Assembly: GCA_036674765.1 (NCBI GenBank)
Contig: JARVKI010000011.1
Span: forward strand, 62,001-126,000
DNA from: Seiridium cupressi
Taxonomy: Eukaryota > Ascomycota > Sordariomycetes > Amphisphaeriales > Sporocadaceae
Direction of reading: 5' to 3'
Length of the DNA stretch: 64,000 nucleotides
Shown here: positions 11,001-22,811 of the stretch, piece after piece
Position numbering within the stretch: the first letter of the stretch is position 1
Layout: every line of letters begins with the position of its first letter
The notes under the pieces: model-generated
The model's input: the letters and a program-made list of their open reading frames with translations, nothing else
Databases searched by the model: none
Told to the model about the DNA's origin: nothing
Translations under genes and position numbers: made by a program

Positions 11001-12154
11001 ACTAGGCGGAACCCCCCACTATAGCGATCAGAGATCCGATGGACCTTGGCGATGCCAGCAGTTTTGGTCGCATGACTGTGTTTGAGGTCTGCTATCGCGT
11101 TTCTTGATTGATGTTTTAGGTTCCAAAGTACGGTCATACATTACGAATCCATCTGCCCAGTTGCAAGGAATCAGCAATTGACACACACTCGCGAGCTGCA
11201 GCAGCATCCTTGGCCGGAGCACTCTCGTTTCTGCGGGAGAGTCCAGCAACTGCAGAGGTACCAAGCTCACGTCATTCGCTGGTAAAAGTAGCACCTGCAA
11301 GCCACAAGTCGAGAGTTCAATGTTCAAGCATCGATGCCGAGACCAACGCAACTCCGTGTCTTCTCCTGCGCTCTGACTGGCTGCTGAGCGCCGAGCAGTG
11401 GAGCGCCGTAACAGGCGTCGTGGTGGTGGTCACACTCTAAAGTCTAGCGTCCATCATTTCCCCCATGGCCGCTTCGTCCACTCCCCCAAGTTCGGCGAGC
11501 CCTCTGCCAGCCACCTCGAACTTGGCAGTCCACTCCCCTGCAAGCCCGCGCAAGAGAATGCTAAGGGCTGCAGGCCAGAGGTGTGAAGGAAACATCCGTC
11601 GAATGAGCGTCACAGACACATCCGAGCCAGTGGAAGCGCAATGGCGTCTTCGTAATTGTCGACCTCTCTCGCTTTCTCTCATCCCGATCAGCCCCAGCGA
11701 TAACCTTCTGCAGCCTAGAGAGACAACAGATCGTCGCAAGTCTACCCTCGTTTTCTTGGCCCTTTCCTGCTTCTCCTTCTCCTCGAGCCCGCCCGCTGCT
11801 ACTTCGGGGCTTGCCTCGGGAGCCACATTCGTTTCCACTGCATTTCCCACCCCATGACCACTCGCTTGGTCCTGTCCTTTTTCCTTAAGGGATCGGCGCC
11901 CCTTCAAAACCACTACCGGTCGGTCCATGGTTGCGCAGGTTTAAGGCCCTGCCCTGTGTCTTGCACTGCTGAGATTGCATTTCCAACGGCTTTCCATGTG
12001 CTACGAGCTCCCGAACCCTCGACAAATTGACCTGCACGCGCGCATTGCCCTTGCTAGACACGGCCGCGACACCAGATCATCCCGTCCCAGCACGGCGTCT
12101 TAGCGACTTCTGTCCCGCCAGAGACCGAGTGGGAGCGCCCGCTTCTTCCACCCC
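8085..12154. other. Four-kilobase gene-free stretch
   Basis: No frame in this interval shows a recognisable family or a consistent spliced reading. Weak candidates are a reverse 129-codon Cys-containing frame (9244-9633), a forward frame at 10090-10356 with one hydrophobic run, and overlapping frames on both strands at 11437-11928. The last lie in the probable Bst1 leader, where Ser/Pro- and Arg-rich composition leaves both strands open. A 16-bp palindrome (8744-8759) and a 13-bp inverted repeat (9836-9883) also occur here. Confidence 0.5.
9836..9883. repeat. Perfect 13-bp inverted repeat with 22-nt loop
   Basis: Left arm GCAGCTTCGGGAG (9836-9848) and right arm CTCCCGAAGCTGC (9871-9883) are exact reverse complements separated by 22 nt. 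It lies in a gene-free region, so it could be a cruciform or RNA hairpin, a transcription-factor dyad, or a remnant of a small inverted-repeat element. No target-site duplication was seen around it. Confidence 0.75.
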
Positions 12155-15100
12155 ATGAAGAGGCGCTCGTCAGGTTCGTCCGAAGATGGCATTGATGCTT
12201 CTGTCGAGACACCCTCAGCCAGTTCCGATGCGCAGAGGACGGTATCGACCGAGTTGCGCGGCTCAGGACAGCCCGTGCACCAGCAGCGCCAGCCGGAGAG
12301 ACAGGAGCAAACACAAAGTGCCAGCACGGGCAGACATTCCTTCGCGAGGATTCGACGTCAAAGTAGCAATATCAACTGGAAGCCGGTACATTCGAGGAAT
12401 GGCTCCCGGAACGGATCCGCCGAAAAAGAGCCCCTCGCCCAATCCCACACCACGTCCATCCTGGTAACAGGGTCTCCGGATAGCGATGTGAGCGAAGAGG
12501 ACGAAAAGATGGCAGACAAGAGGAAAGCAGACCAACGGCCGTGGGCGCGCAGCCCTTGGGTGATTACCTTCAGAACGCTTTTGTGTGCAATGATCGGCAT
12601 ATCATTACTGGTCGCAATCCTCAAATCTTCATTCACACGCCAGCTCGATCCCAAAGGGTGCCGCATGTCATATATGAGCCCTCGGTATGTTCACTTGAGC
12701 GACTTCGACACTGAGCATACGAGATTCGCCAGCAAGTATTCGCTATACCTCTATCGCGAGGGGGGAGTCAGCGATAGTAATACAGTAGGTGTAAGCCATG
12801 GGCTGCGAGAGAACAAGTGGGACTAATATATCAACAGGTCGCGGGGATACCGGTCCTGTTTATTCCTGGAAATGCTGGTAGCTACAAGCAGGTCCGACCC
12901 ATTGCTGCTGAAGCGGCAAGATACTTCCACGACGTGCTGCAGCACGACGCGGCCGCGGCCGATGCTGGACTCCAGAACCTCGACTTTTTTACGGTTGATT
13001 TCAACGAAGACTTCACCGCATTCCATGGCCAGACGATGCTGGATCAGGCGGAATATCTGAACGAGGTGATCAGGTATATTCTATCACTCTACTTGGACCC
13101 AAGGACGTCAGGATATCGAGATCCGGATTTACCAGATCCAGCTTCTGTAATTGTGCTGGGACACTCAATGGGAGGTATCGTGGCTCGAACAATGCTGGTC
13201 ATGCCCAATTATCAGTCAAATTCCATCAATACGATCATCACTATGTCTGCTCCGCATGCCCGCCCGCCGGTGAGCTTCGACTCCCAGATCATTAATATCT
13301 ATGATGATATGAACAACTTCTGGAGACACGCATATTCGCAGAAATGGGCTAACAACAACCCCTTGTGGCATGTCACCCTCGTATCTATTGCCGGGGGTGG
13401 CCTTGACACTGTTGTTCCCTCCGACTATGCTAGCGTCGAGTCGATCGTGCCCGAAACCCATGGCTTTACTGTTTTCACCTCGACAATTCCTAATGTATGG
13501 ACGAGTATGGATCACGCGGCGATTCTGTGGTGCGATCAATTCCGAAAGGTCATTACTCGCACCTTGTACGACATTGTCGATACGGGCAGGGCATCGCAGA
13601 CCAAACCACGGGCGGAGAGGATGAGAGTTTTCAAGAAGTGGTTGCTGACTGGGATGGAGGACACAGCCGAAAAGTCACTATCGGAGGCGGAGCCACAGAT
13701 TCTCCTGACCCTCGAAGACGGTTCGAATACAGTGCTCAAGCAAGGGGAACGTCTTACTCTCCATGAATTAGGCCAAGCTGGCAGAGCAAGAGCGCATCTT
13801 CTCCCGGTCCCCCCTTACGCTGCCTCAGATCGGAAGCGATTCAGCCTGCTCACCGATACCAAGTTAGACCATGCCGGGGATAACGGCAAGCTCGAGGTTC
13901 TTTTCTGCACGATCTACCCGTTACAACCAGGATCAAGCAACTTCCTTTTCTCCATGAACATGGATCTATCGGGCGATAGCACTGGATCTACTCGGCTGGC
14001 CTGCAAGAACGCTGCCCCAGACCTGATCACACTTCCGAGGTCGACATCACGCACGAGATTACCCTTTTTCAGGGATGGAGAACAGCCAATTGCACCATTC
14101 TCCTATCTGCAGTACGACTTGGAAGATATTGCCGAGCATGAATTCGTGGCGGTTGTTGAGAAAGCTACCTCGAAAACACCGGGCTGGGTCGTTGCCGAGT
14201 TCAGCGAAGAGAAGCAATACCGTCTATCCAGCCACGTCAGTTTGCAACGCCTTCTATCTGCCGGGCTGCAAGTCCAGCTTCCCAAAAATCATCCCATGGT
14301 CACAGAGTTGAGAATCCCTTCGATGGCAAGCAGTCTGTTGGCCTATAATCTGGATATCAGCAAACCGTCGTGCGGCAACCATGAGCTCTTCGCGCCACTC
14401 GTGCGGCAGTTTCTCAACGAACCCTACGAGTCCAAGTTCTTTGTCAACGCCCAGGACGTCAAAGTAAGCCTACATGGGGTTGCGCCATACGTGCCTCCGC
14501 CCATGAGGGCCAAACGGTCGCAGGATGGGCTTAGCTTCCAGTTTTGGACAGATCCCTCATGTGACTCGGGCTTGTCCATCCGGCTGCGGGTCGATCTGTT
14601 CGGCAGTCTCGGGAAGCTATACATGCGCTACCGCACTGTCTTTGCGGCGTTCCCCCTACTCGTAGTGACTCTAGTGTTGCGAAAACAGTTTCGAGTATAC
14701 GACAATACTGGTGTGTTCATACCTTTCATGGACAGTCTCGATAGCTGCCTGCGCCAGTCACTGCCACTTCTGCTGTTATCATTGACACTCTTTGGTCTAT
14801 CCATGGGGCCATCCGGTTCACATTCATCCGGCTTCTGGTTATGGAAGAATGCCACAACAGCGATAGACTTTTCGCAGAATGATATCTTGATTGGCACGAC
14901 GGATCCATTTTTCTGGTTTCTGGTGCCCATGATCGGCATCGTCTGCATAGGAGTCTGCGTGGTCTTCCACTATATGGCGCTTGTGCTCACATCAGTCATC
15001 TGTGCCGTCTACGGTCTGATGGCAAGGAGCCGAGCCTGGGCCCACCAGGATGACAAGAGACGTGCCTTGTTGCCCATGTTTACCCCTTCGTCCCCAAGAC

Positions 15101-15675
15101 GCCGGCTCATCACGACAAGTATTTTGTTGTTCTTCGTCTCGACGTTCATACCATACCAGTTCGCATATGTAGTGGCCTGTCTCGTGCAACTCAGCACGAG
15201 CGTCCGGGCCCTTCGTTTCCTCCGCGAGGCTCCTTGCATCGGAAACTCGAACTTCTACAATTATGTACACTCCATTCTGCTGCTCATGCTGTGGGTTCTC
15301 CCCATCAACCTACCTACTTTGGTTGTGTGGGTGCGGAATCTTGCCGTCCAGTGGTTTACACCGTTCTCGTCACACCACAACGTTCTATCAATCCTGCCAT
15401 TCATATTGTTGGTCGAAACCCTTACGACAGGGAAGATGGTGCCGAGGGTGACGAGCCGTCTAAAGCACTTGACAAGTGTTCTTCTTTTTGGTATCGCCAT
15501 ATACGCCGCCGTCTATGGTGTATCTCACGCATATATGTTACACTGCCTTGTCAATATCGTGGCAGCGTGGCTAGTCGCGGTTCATTCTACGATAGATTCT
15601 TTTTCTGTCGCGGGCATGAAATCTTTATTTGATGGGGATCTGTCGGATGACAGGAAACAAGGCAAAGCGCCATAA
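12155..15675 (+). CDS. BST1: GPI inositol-deacylase Bst1 (PGAP1 family)
   Basis: Two exons, 12155-12784 and 12838-15675, separated by a 53-bp intron (GTAGGT...ACAG), giving 1155 aa. A charged, Ser-rich cytoplasmic N-terminus precedes one membrane helix (about 145-165). The PGAP1-like lipase domain follows, with VLFIPGNAGSYKQVRPIAAE just after the splice site and the nucleophile elbow GHSMGG (Ser near 320). The C-terminal third, from about residue 820, has several hydrophobic helices. In yeast this ER membrane enzyme removes the inositol-linked acyl chain from GPI anchors and is needed for export and quality control of GPI proteins. Length and topology fit the family. The frame across the splice is continuous only with the GTAGGT donor; a nearby GTGTAA would shift it. 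Confidence 0.94.
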
Positions 15676-16148
15676 TCGTAATTGCAGTAACCCTGCGGGA
15701 GTGCAAGGGCTCGAAATGCGTGTATCACAAAGCTAGATATCCAGTAGAAATAATATGAGTTACGGCTAAGATGTGTTTTCCAGTTAAGATGCCGCAAGCT
15801 ACGAGTGACTGGGCACCAAGCTCATTGTATGTTTCTTATCGTCATGTCGAAGATCTACACTATTCGAACTTACGGCCTTGGTGTTTTATGTTAATGATTC
15901 CTCATTGGCAAAATCTAACAAGAACTACGCGGAAGATTGTGGCTGCTAATTGGTGATGATAGTCATGGTGTTATTCATTCTACCGGTCATTGTGGTCAGT
16001 TTGCAAGACACCCAAATGATATAGACAGACGATTCAATTGCTAAACTGTATACTTCACTTTTAGACCGGCGCGGACCCACCTGGTACAGCGCAGGGTTTT
16101 CGTGTGTATGGTTTCAACGCCTCACTTAGCCCGCGGCTTTCGTGTCTC
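15676..16148. other. Short convergent intergenic region
   Basis: About 470 bp between the 3' ends of Bst1 (plus) and the Nudix gene (minus). It should hold both terminators. No gene or repeat seen. Confidence 0.5.
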
Positions 16149-17786
16149 TCATGGAGTGCTCGCTGAACTACAGAATTGCCCAGCTGCCCACTTGCTTCCG
16201 AACTTGTCAGGGATCATTGCCCGGATGGCTGGCCAGCTCTCCTGGAAGGCCGGTAGGAGCACACGTCCTTGGTCGACCTCGTGTATCGGAATGAATACCA
16301 TGGATCTGCTTTCACTGTCCGCGATGCGCGGCTGCCAGTTCGCGTCCAAAATGTCGCCGAAGAAGGTAGTATATCGCCAGTGATTACACACACTCCACAC
16401 ATACGCGAGAGGCCCGGGGTCCGTTCGGACGTCCACCATGTTGCGGTCCACGCCGCTCTCCTCCTCCACCTCGCGCAGGGCTCCGTATATGGGGTATCGC
16501 ACGTCGTCTTTGGCTTCGTCCAACAGGCCTCCCGGAATCGTCCACTCACCGCTTAATCTCTCCTGCAAGACAATGTGCGTCGGGGCCTCTGTCCGGGGGT
16601 CTCGTCGAATCAGCACGACTCCGGCGGCTCCGTTGTGGCCCAGATGACTTCCATGTGGACAGTCCGGGGCAGGGCACTGCCGCCGGCCTCCGGCGAGTAC
16701 CAGGCCCCATCCTCCGGGCGCGGGCTTGGGCTGTAGGGCCGGCGCAGGCGCAGGCGTAAGCGGTGGGCTGACGAGGCCTGTAGACTGAGGGCTCTGAGGT
16801 GTTACTACGATGCTGGGAACCGGAGGCTGGTTGAGGCCCGGCCCAAAGAAGCCAGAAGCATTACCAGCCTGAGAAATCTGGCTGATACTCGGCCTCAAGA
16901 AGCCACCAGCGTTACCAGCTTGAGGAGACTGGCTTGGCCCAAGTCCAAACAAGCCACCGGCGCCAGTCTGTGAGGGACCGGAGAAGGAGTTGGACACCTG
17001 CGGATCAAAAAGGACATCTAGACCTTGTCCTGCTACTGGGAGAGCACTTCCCCAGACTGAAGCTGCGGCAGGCTGTTGGACAGGGGGAGGAGGCCGTTGG
17101 AAAGCTGGCGGCAACTGAGCTGGAGGCAACTGAGCTTGAGGCAATTGGAACCTCGGCCGCGGGCGAGCAGGTGGGTTGGGAGACGGTAGCTGAGCAGGAG
17201 GCACTGGGACATTTGGCTGTTGAGGAGCAGGTGGGTTGGAAGACGGCAGCTGAGCAGGAGGCACTGGGACATTTGGCTGTTGAGGAGTAGGTAGCTGACC
17301 AACGACCGGAGGCTGCAAAGGAGAGTTTGCCGGCGAAGGAGAACTAATGGGAGAAGATGACGCCGAGCTATGCGGAGACGCGGCGGCCGGGGCAGGAGGC
17401 ACAAACAAGGTCCGCGCGGCTCCAAAAGCGCCCTGTCTATGGATCTCGTCGTTCATCTCCCTCATGATGGCATCGCGACTGGCCAGTGTGGCGGCGGCGG
17501 CCTCGTCGGTGCGTCTCCTGACATGCTCCTCGAGGCGGTGGCTCTCCAGCAGGCACAGGTAGAGCTCGACCTTGGCGCCCGTCTCGGAGAGGTTCTGGTT
17601 GCGTGCGCGCAGCTTGCGCTTGATGTCAACGGTTGTCAGGGCAAGGAACTCTTCGAGTTTGTCGTCAGGGATGCGGTGCAAGTCCTTGGCCGGGGCGCCT
17701 CGCTGTGTTGGCCGCCTGGTTACGTTGCCGGAAGCTGCGACGGCTCTCGCAACCTCCCTTCCTTTTGTTCTGACTGGCGGTGACAT
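16149..17786 (-). CDS. SAP-like plus Nudix hydrolase domain protein with Pro/Gln-rich linker
   Basis: Intronless, 545 aa. Residues about 44-82 form a SAP-like helix pair (LTTVDIKRKLRARNQN, then ETGAKVELYLCLLES). Residues about 125-370 are Pro/Gln/Ala-rich with a 20-residue repeat, then a small Cys/His cluster (CPAPDCPHGSHLGH). The C-terminal Nudix fold begins near residue 389. Its signature has GG at 419-420 and REVEEESG at 438-445, so the metal-binding REUXEEXGU part is intact, but the stretch between is longer than the canonical GX5EX7 and the first Glu is not at its usual place. Nudix enzymes cleave nucleoside diphosphates linked to other moieties; the substrate here cannot be told. A SAP-like domain would suggest nucleic-acid or chromatin association (inference). 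Confidence 0.82.
   Translation of the reverse strand: MSPPVRTKGREVARAVAASGNVTRRPTQRGAPAKDLHRIPDDKLEEFLALTTVDIKRKLRARNQNLSETGAKVELYLCLLESHRLEEHVRRRTDEAAAATLASRDAIMREMNDEIHRQGAFGAARTLFVPPAPAAASPHSSASSSPISSPSPANSPLQPPVVGQLPTPQQPNVPVPPAQLPSSNPPAPQQPNVPVPPAQLPSPNPPARPRPRFQLPQAQLPPAQLPPAFQRPPPPVQQPAAASVWGSALPVAGQGLDVLFDPQVSNSFSGPSQTGAGGLFGLGPSQSPQAGNAGGFLRPSISQISQAGNASGFFGPGLNQPPVPSIVVTPQSPQSTGLVSPPLTPAPAPALQPKPAPGGWGLVLAGGRRQCPAPDCPHGSHLGHNGAAGVVLIRRDPRTEAPTHIVLQERLSGEWTIPGGLLDEAKDDVRYPIYGALREVEEESGVDRNMVDVRTDPGPLAYVWSVCNHWRYTTFFGDILDANWQPRIADSESRSMVFIPIHEVDQGRVLLPAFQESWPAIRAMIPDKFGSKWAAGQFCSSASTP
17165..17284. repeat. 60-bp tandem repeat, two copies, inside the Nudix gene
   Basis: Units 17165-17224 and 17225-17284 differ at only two positions, and a third partial unit begins at 17285. 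On the coding strand each unit encodes 20 residues built around PQQPNVPVPPAQLPS. Reading frame is kept, so copy number could vary without breaking the protein. Confidence 0.85.
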
Positions 17787-18582
17787 TCTTTGTTTCTTCT
17801 TTTGGCTGCAATAATAGCACTTGCTGGAATTGTGGCGGTATGAATTGGATTACAAGGACTTACTGGAACTCGCTGCCGCTGTTATGCGTGTCGTTGGTGG
17901 TGGTGAGAGGAAAATTTCAATCGTGATTCAGAGGTACTAGTTGGGGTATATTATATACACGTGTGGTGCCGTTTCGTAACATGTTAGCTAGTCGTGAGCG
18001 AGACAAAGCATTGTGTATCATCAGGGCCACGAAACTATCATGGTGTTCGTAGCCTCTGGTATACAAAACAATTGTGTAGTTCATATTTGGTTCCGAGTAA
18101 CTACAAAGAGAATACATGACATTATTGTCAAGGATTTCATATAGACAAAGGATTAGGTTCATATTTAATAAAAACGGGCTAGAGAACAATTGCAGCACTT
18201 CGTGCTACAACTGTCCTTTATCCCTTATCCCACCATACACCACGTGACAATTAGCATCTTCACGCTTTGTTCCCCTTCAGACGACTTTGTCCTACCTCAG
18301 AATTTACTCAAAAGTAATTGTCATGGGTTTCAGAAAGACCAAGGCTTAGTTAAGTTTAGAAATAATGTATCTGTCGCCCCTTTTGGAAAAGCCATCAGAG
18401 ATATCCCTAGATGACGCACATGAACAAAGGAATACCTGCGTTGACACATTTGGAAGATACAATGGCAATAACACAACAGAATACCTACCCAATGCTGCTC
18501 CCAAATCCAGCTAGACCAATGCAATGCTAAACCACCACAACTCCCGAAAGTGCGCTCCTCCCCACCATTAATCATCCTTATC
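17787..18582. other. Intergenic region, Nudix promoter and SERINC 3' side
   Basis: About 800 bp, AT-richer than its surroundings between 17930 and 18400. A 93-codon reverse frame at 17917-18198 has no domain and its composition follows the AT content; I take it as chance. Confidence 0.5.
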
Positions 18583-20133
18583 TCAAGAGAAGTCGAACCG
18601 TTCAGGGAGAACAATGGGAGCCACGAGTGTCCAAATATACATGCCGTAGCAGACCCACGCACTGACAATCTTTACCCAACTAGCCCAATACGTCCGCCCA
18701 ACACCGACGAAATCGCCCTCGTTCTTGACGTCCTGACCTTGAGTGAGAAGGGTGGCGACCCAGCAAGTGGCCAAGAAGAAGATAACGTGGAATACAGAGT
18801 AGCTGTACTGTGTGCTGTTACGCTCATCATCACCCGTCGTCTTTCCGCTTCGGCTATCATCATCTTCGTCGTCGGAGAGAAGTGCATCGGCGGGAAGACT
18901 GCCCTCCTCGACGGCGCGGCGCAGCACCTCTGCCCTCATTTCGCGGCGGCCAGGCTGCTGGGTGACAAGATCGTGTTCGTCCTCCTCGGGCAATCGGATG
19001 CCTCCACGGTTGTTGCCAAGACCAAGACTCTGGGTTGCTGCGCGGGTGGTGGTGTAGGCAACAGTGAGCATAGTGACGATTGCGCCCATTACAATCGAAG
19101 TGGTCTGAGTTCCCCGGGTGCGGATCAGGGGATTGCATAGCTTGTCGTCGGGCTCCATCGACACAGCTGACATGGTCAGGTACGTGCAGTAAACTGCGAC
19201 CATGGCGGCTTGCGCAAGACCGGCCTTGGGGTTGTACTCCTGCACTGCGGGATGCACAGATATGAAGGAGATGATGAGCCAGAAGAGCAGGTTGATGGTG
19301 ATGGCGGCTTGGTTCATGGCACAGTCACCTCTGGCGAAGAAGTAATATTGAACGATGGTCATGGCCAATGAACCCAAGTACATGCTCAGAGTCGAGCCAA
19401 TGAGAACAACGCGCCAGACTCTCGAGTCGGTGTCCTCAATCTGTGCCAGACAATATTCGGCCCAAGTGTGAGCAAGGTCAACCAGAAGAATGAGACCGAG
19501 GATCAAGAAGGCCATGGCGGCGAAGAATGCGATATAGTTGCCCCAGACCTTGAAGAAGGCATCGGGGATCAGGAAGGAAAGAACGATGAAGGCGATCCAA
19601 GCGATGACTTTCGGGCCCCAGTAGCCATTCTGTAGGGCGGCTCTCGGATTCTTGGAGTTGTTGACTCCAAACAGCAGACCAGCAAATACCAAGTGGAACA
19701 GACCGAGGGCGAAGTTGATGCGGTGTACTGCCAACCAGCCATAGCATTCACCTGTCGGGCAGTTGATCTTGACGTAGTCGAGTGTGAGATGTTGGAGTTT
19801 TTCGATGGCCCACGGCGTGAGCATTATCCACGAGAGGATCGAGTTGACGAGGAGGATGAGCGCGTAAGCGATACGAGTAGCGACGCTGTGGAAAGATCAT
19901 TAGCCCGCCTGCATCGTACATGTTGCTCGAGCACTCACCTGTTGCCGCATTTGCCGCAAGCACTGCAGACCATGGAACAGGTCGCAGCACCGCAACAGCT
20001 AGCAGCGAAAGACACCAACTATCATTGCGACACGGATTAGCGCCTGTCAACAAATGTACCGTCCCAGAGTGTCCAAGCATACCGTGCCTACGCTGGGTAC
20101 CGCCAGCAGCGGAAGAGATAGTAAAGCGCCCAT
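18583..20133 (-). CDS. TMS1: SERINC/Tms1 family multi-pass membrane protein
   Basis: Three exons on the reverse strand: 20083-20133, 19939-20018 and 18583-19885, giving 477 aa. The first exon encodes MGALLSLPLLAVPSVGT. The second is the family's Cys-rich segment (SCCGAATCSMVCSACGKCGN), and the third runs VATRIAYALILLVNSILSW then CPTGECYGWLAVHRINFALG. About ten or eleven hydrophobic helices follow, with an acidic cytoplasmic loop near residues 330-370 and an ending typical of the family. Both introns join in frame (GTATGC...ATAG and GTGAGT...ACAG). SERINC proteins are conserved eukaryotic membrane proteins first described as serine-lipid incorporators; more recent structural work supports lipid scrambling. 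The fungal role is poorly defined. It is transcribed divergently from the MFS gene. Confidence 0.94.
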
Positions 20134-20963
20134 AGTGGCCTCGGGAATGTGCGCGTCGGTTTGCGCACCAAGCAGTCGATGGGGGGTGGTCGTTGGTGTT
20201 CGGGAGGAATGAAGCCGGCGGCGATGGCGTCGTCGAGACAAGCTTCTACTAGGACGGTGGTTGCGACGAGGTCGGGTCAGGTGGCCCGTGCAGTCATTAC
20301 GTCGTCTGCAGGCTGCACGCGAGTGCACTGCGGCCTGCCGTGGGCCCTGGTCACATTCAGACCTCAAGAATTCGGGCACCCCACGCTATCGCACCGAGTG
20401 TGACTGCTTAGACGCAGGAACGTTGCTTGGCTCTCATAGCACGTATGTCGAGTCGGCCTCTGGTCTGGGGAGAGGCTCCATTTCTGTTTCTCTGTCTCTT
20501 AAGAGAACAGTCTTAAAGTACAGTCATCCATCAGCTCCAGATGCCATCTCAGCAGTAGAACCAACAAGTAAACCTAAGCCGAAGCTGGCGGGCGTTGAAG
20601 ATTCCGACCCACTCTAGAGTGTCCCCGCACGGCATACATTAGTGCTCCCCCACGAACTATCGCGTCCCTCCGAACCGCAGGAGCCAGTTCCCGATGCTGC
20701 GAGATAAGCATCCCGGTACCACACAGCGACTCCACGACGCTGACAGCGCATCCCACCTGTGTCTGTAGTTCCTCATCTATAGCCCACGGACCCATTGTAT
20801 CACTTCTTGACCTGACTTCTCTTCCCTTTCCACTGTCGACCACCTTGTCATGATTATTTCCTAGCTGCCATAGCCCAGTCTCTCGCTGTGTTGGCGACAA
20901 CTTCTGCCTAGGCCATGACCCTTTGAGCCTCTTCCGATAACGCACTCTCTTCCCATCGTCGCC
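20134..20963. promoter_or_regulatory. Shared divergent promoter region, SERINC and MFS transporter
   Basis: The SERINC start (20133, minus) and the transporter start (20964, plus) face away from each other across 830 bp with no supported gene between. Both promoters must lie here. Pyrimidine-rich sequence just before 20964 could be the transporter leader. No specific binding site is claimed. Confidence 0.55.
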
Positions 20964-22811
20964 ATGACCCTAGACAAGCAAATCCACAATGCCCGCATTG
21001 TGTCGAGCGTAGCTGCGACTGTCATCTCGCTGGCTTGTGGTACCAATGTGAGCTTCTTATCTAAATGCCACCTATTATGGTCGGTAGCTGACTCTCAGTC
21101 ACCTAGTACGTGTATTCGGCATGGGCACCGCAATTCGCCGACCGGCTCCTCCTCTCTGCGACAGAGTCCAACCTCATCGGTCTTTTCGGGAACCTTGGCA
21201 TGTACTCGATGGGCGTGCCCGTTGGTATACTTGTGGACAATCGAGGACCTCGACCTGCTGTCATCTTCGGCTCCATTCTACTCGGGATAGGGTATTGGCC
21301 TCTACATACCGCATACAATGACGGGCACGGTTCGGTGCCGCTAATGTGCTTCTTCTCATACCTGACCGGACTTGGAGGATGTATGGCATTCGCTGCCGCA
21401 GTGAAGACCTCAGCTTTGAACTGGCCCCATCACCGGGGGACTGCCACTGCCTTCCCGCTGGCTGCATTTGGTCTCAGCGCATTCTTCTTTGCCTTGGTTG
21501 GATCTATCTTCTTCCCTGGAGACCCAGGCCGTTTCTTGGAACTACTCGCCGCCGGCACGTTTGGTCTTACATTTGTTGGATTTTTCTTCTTGCGCGTGTA
21601 TCCGCACACTCACACCCACTCTCATTATCATCCCGTGACACACTCCGAGAGTAGCCTGTCCGATTCGCAGCAACTGCACCGAACCACATCTCAAGACTCT
21701 AGGAAATCTCGCGCTGGTCGTGGACTTCCCGCTGAACCTGGTATGTCAACTACTGATAGCACAACCCCAGAAACTGCCGCCCTGGAAACAGGCAATGAGC
21801 CCGGAAGTCTGGACAGCCAAGTAGTCGATGTCGAGGCTGCTACTCCCCCGAAGCGAGCACCCGATGAGGTCGAGGAAGTGAGAGAGGTAGATGAGACTTC
21901 TTCGCTCATGTCTCGGTCTTCCTCGTCCTCTTCATTACCAGGAGACCTTTTACTACAGAACAGTGTTGATTTAGATCGTTCTCACCGTGTAGATATCAGA
22001 GGCTGGGCTCTACTCAAGAATGTTGAGTTTTGGCAATTATTCAGCATTATGGGTATACTCTCCGGTATTGGTCTAATGACAATCAAGTAAGTGATTCTTG
22101 ACCCCTGGCCATCCTAGCCGGGCCCTAATCAACTTGTAGCAATATTGGAAACGATGCAACCGCTCTCTGGAAACACTGGGACGACTCGATCGACGACAAG
22201 ACCCTTGTCCTTCGACAACAGCTACATGTATCCATCTTGTCCATTGGCAGTTTCAGTGGAAGGCTCCTTAGTGGTAGGTGGACGCGTAACCTGATGAGCC
22301 CAGTCCAATAGGGTACTGACGCGCAACAGGCACGGGTTCAGACTTCTTGGTCAAAGTTCTCCATGCTAGTCGAGTGTGGTGCCTTGTTTTGGCAGCGGGC
22401 ATCTTCTCGATAGCACAAATATGCGCACTCAACATCACAAATCCTCACCTTCTAGGTTTTGTTTCTGGGTTTAGCGGCCTTGGATACGGCTTCCTTTTCG
22501 GAGTATTTCCGTCCATTGTAGCTGAATCATTTGGCATCCATGCTCTCAGTCAGAACTGGGGCTACATGACGTTGTCGCCAGTCATCAGTAGTAACATTTT
22601 CAACTTATTCTACGGCTGGGTCTTCGACGCCCACTCAGTCGTTGAGCCTGATGGCAGCCGCGATTGTACTGAAGGCTTAGAATGCTACAGGTCTGCGTAT
22701 CTCGTCACAATCTGTGCCTGTGCTTTGGGTGTAGTTGTCACCCTTGCAGTCATCTGGGTACAGAAGCGAGAGCGATCGAAAGAGGATAACAAAGACCGTG
22801 CTGAAGATTAA
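20964..22811 (+). CDS. MFS transporter, nodulin-like/Mch1-type
   Basis: Four exons, 20964-21047, 21107-22086, 22140-22273 and 22330-22811, giving 559 aa; all three introns (GTGAGC, GTAAGT and GTAGGT donors) keep the frame. The N-terminal exon ends in ACGTN and continues YVYSAWAPQFADRL, then LFGNLGMYSMGVPVG and the loop DNRGPRP, an MFS motif between helices 2 and 3. About twelve helices are split by a long acidic, Ser-rich central loop (about 195-320) that opens with a His-rich run. The second half contains SFSGRLLSGTGSDF and the NWGYMTL segment. The closest families I recall are the nodulin-like domain proteins and yeast Mch1, which resembles monocarboxylate transporters without proven transport. 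Substrate is unknown. Confidence 0.88.

Noticed and set aside
11437..11928. Overlapping forward (130 codons) and reverse (163 codons) open frames
   Set aside because: Low-complexity Ser/Pro versus Glu/Arg composition leaves both strands open; position fits the Bst1 leader; no domain.
17917..18198. Reverse 93-codon frame
   Set aside because: Composition follows the AT-rich sequence; no domain, splice sites or leader.
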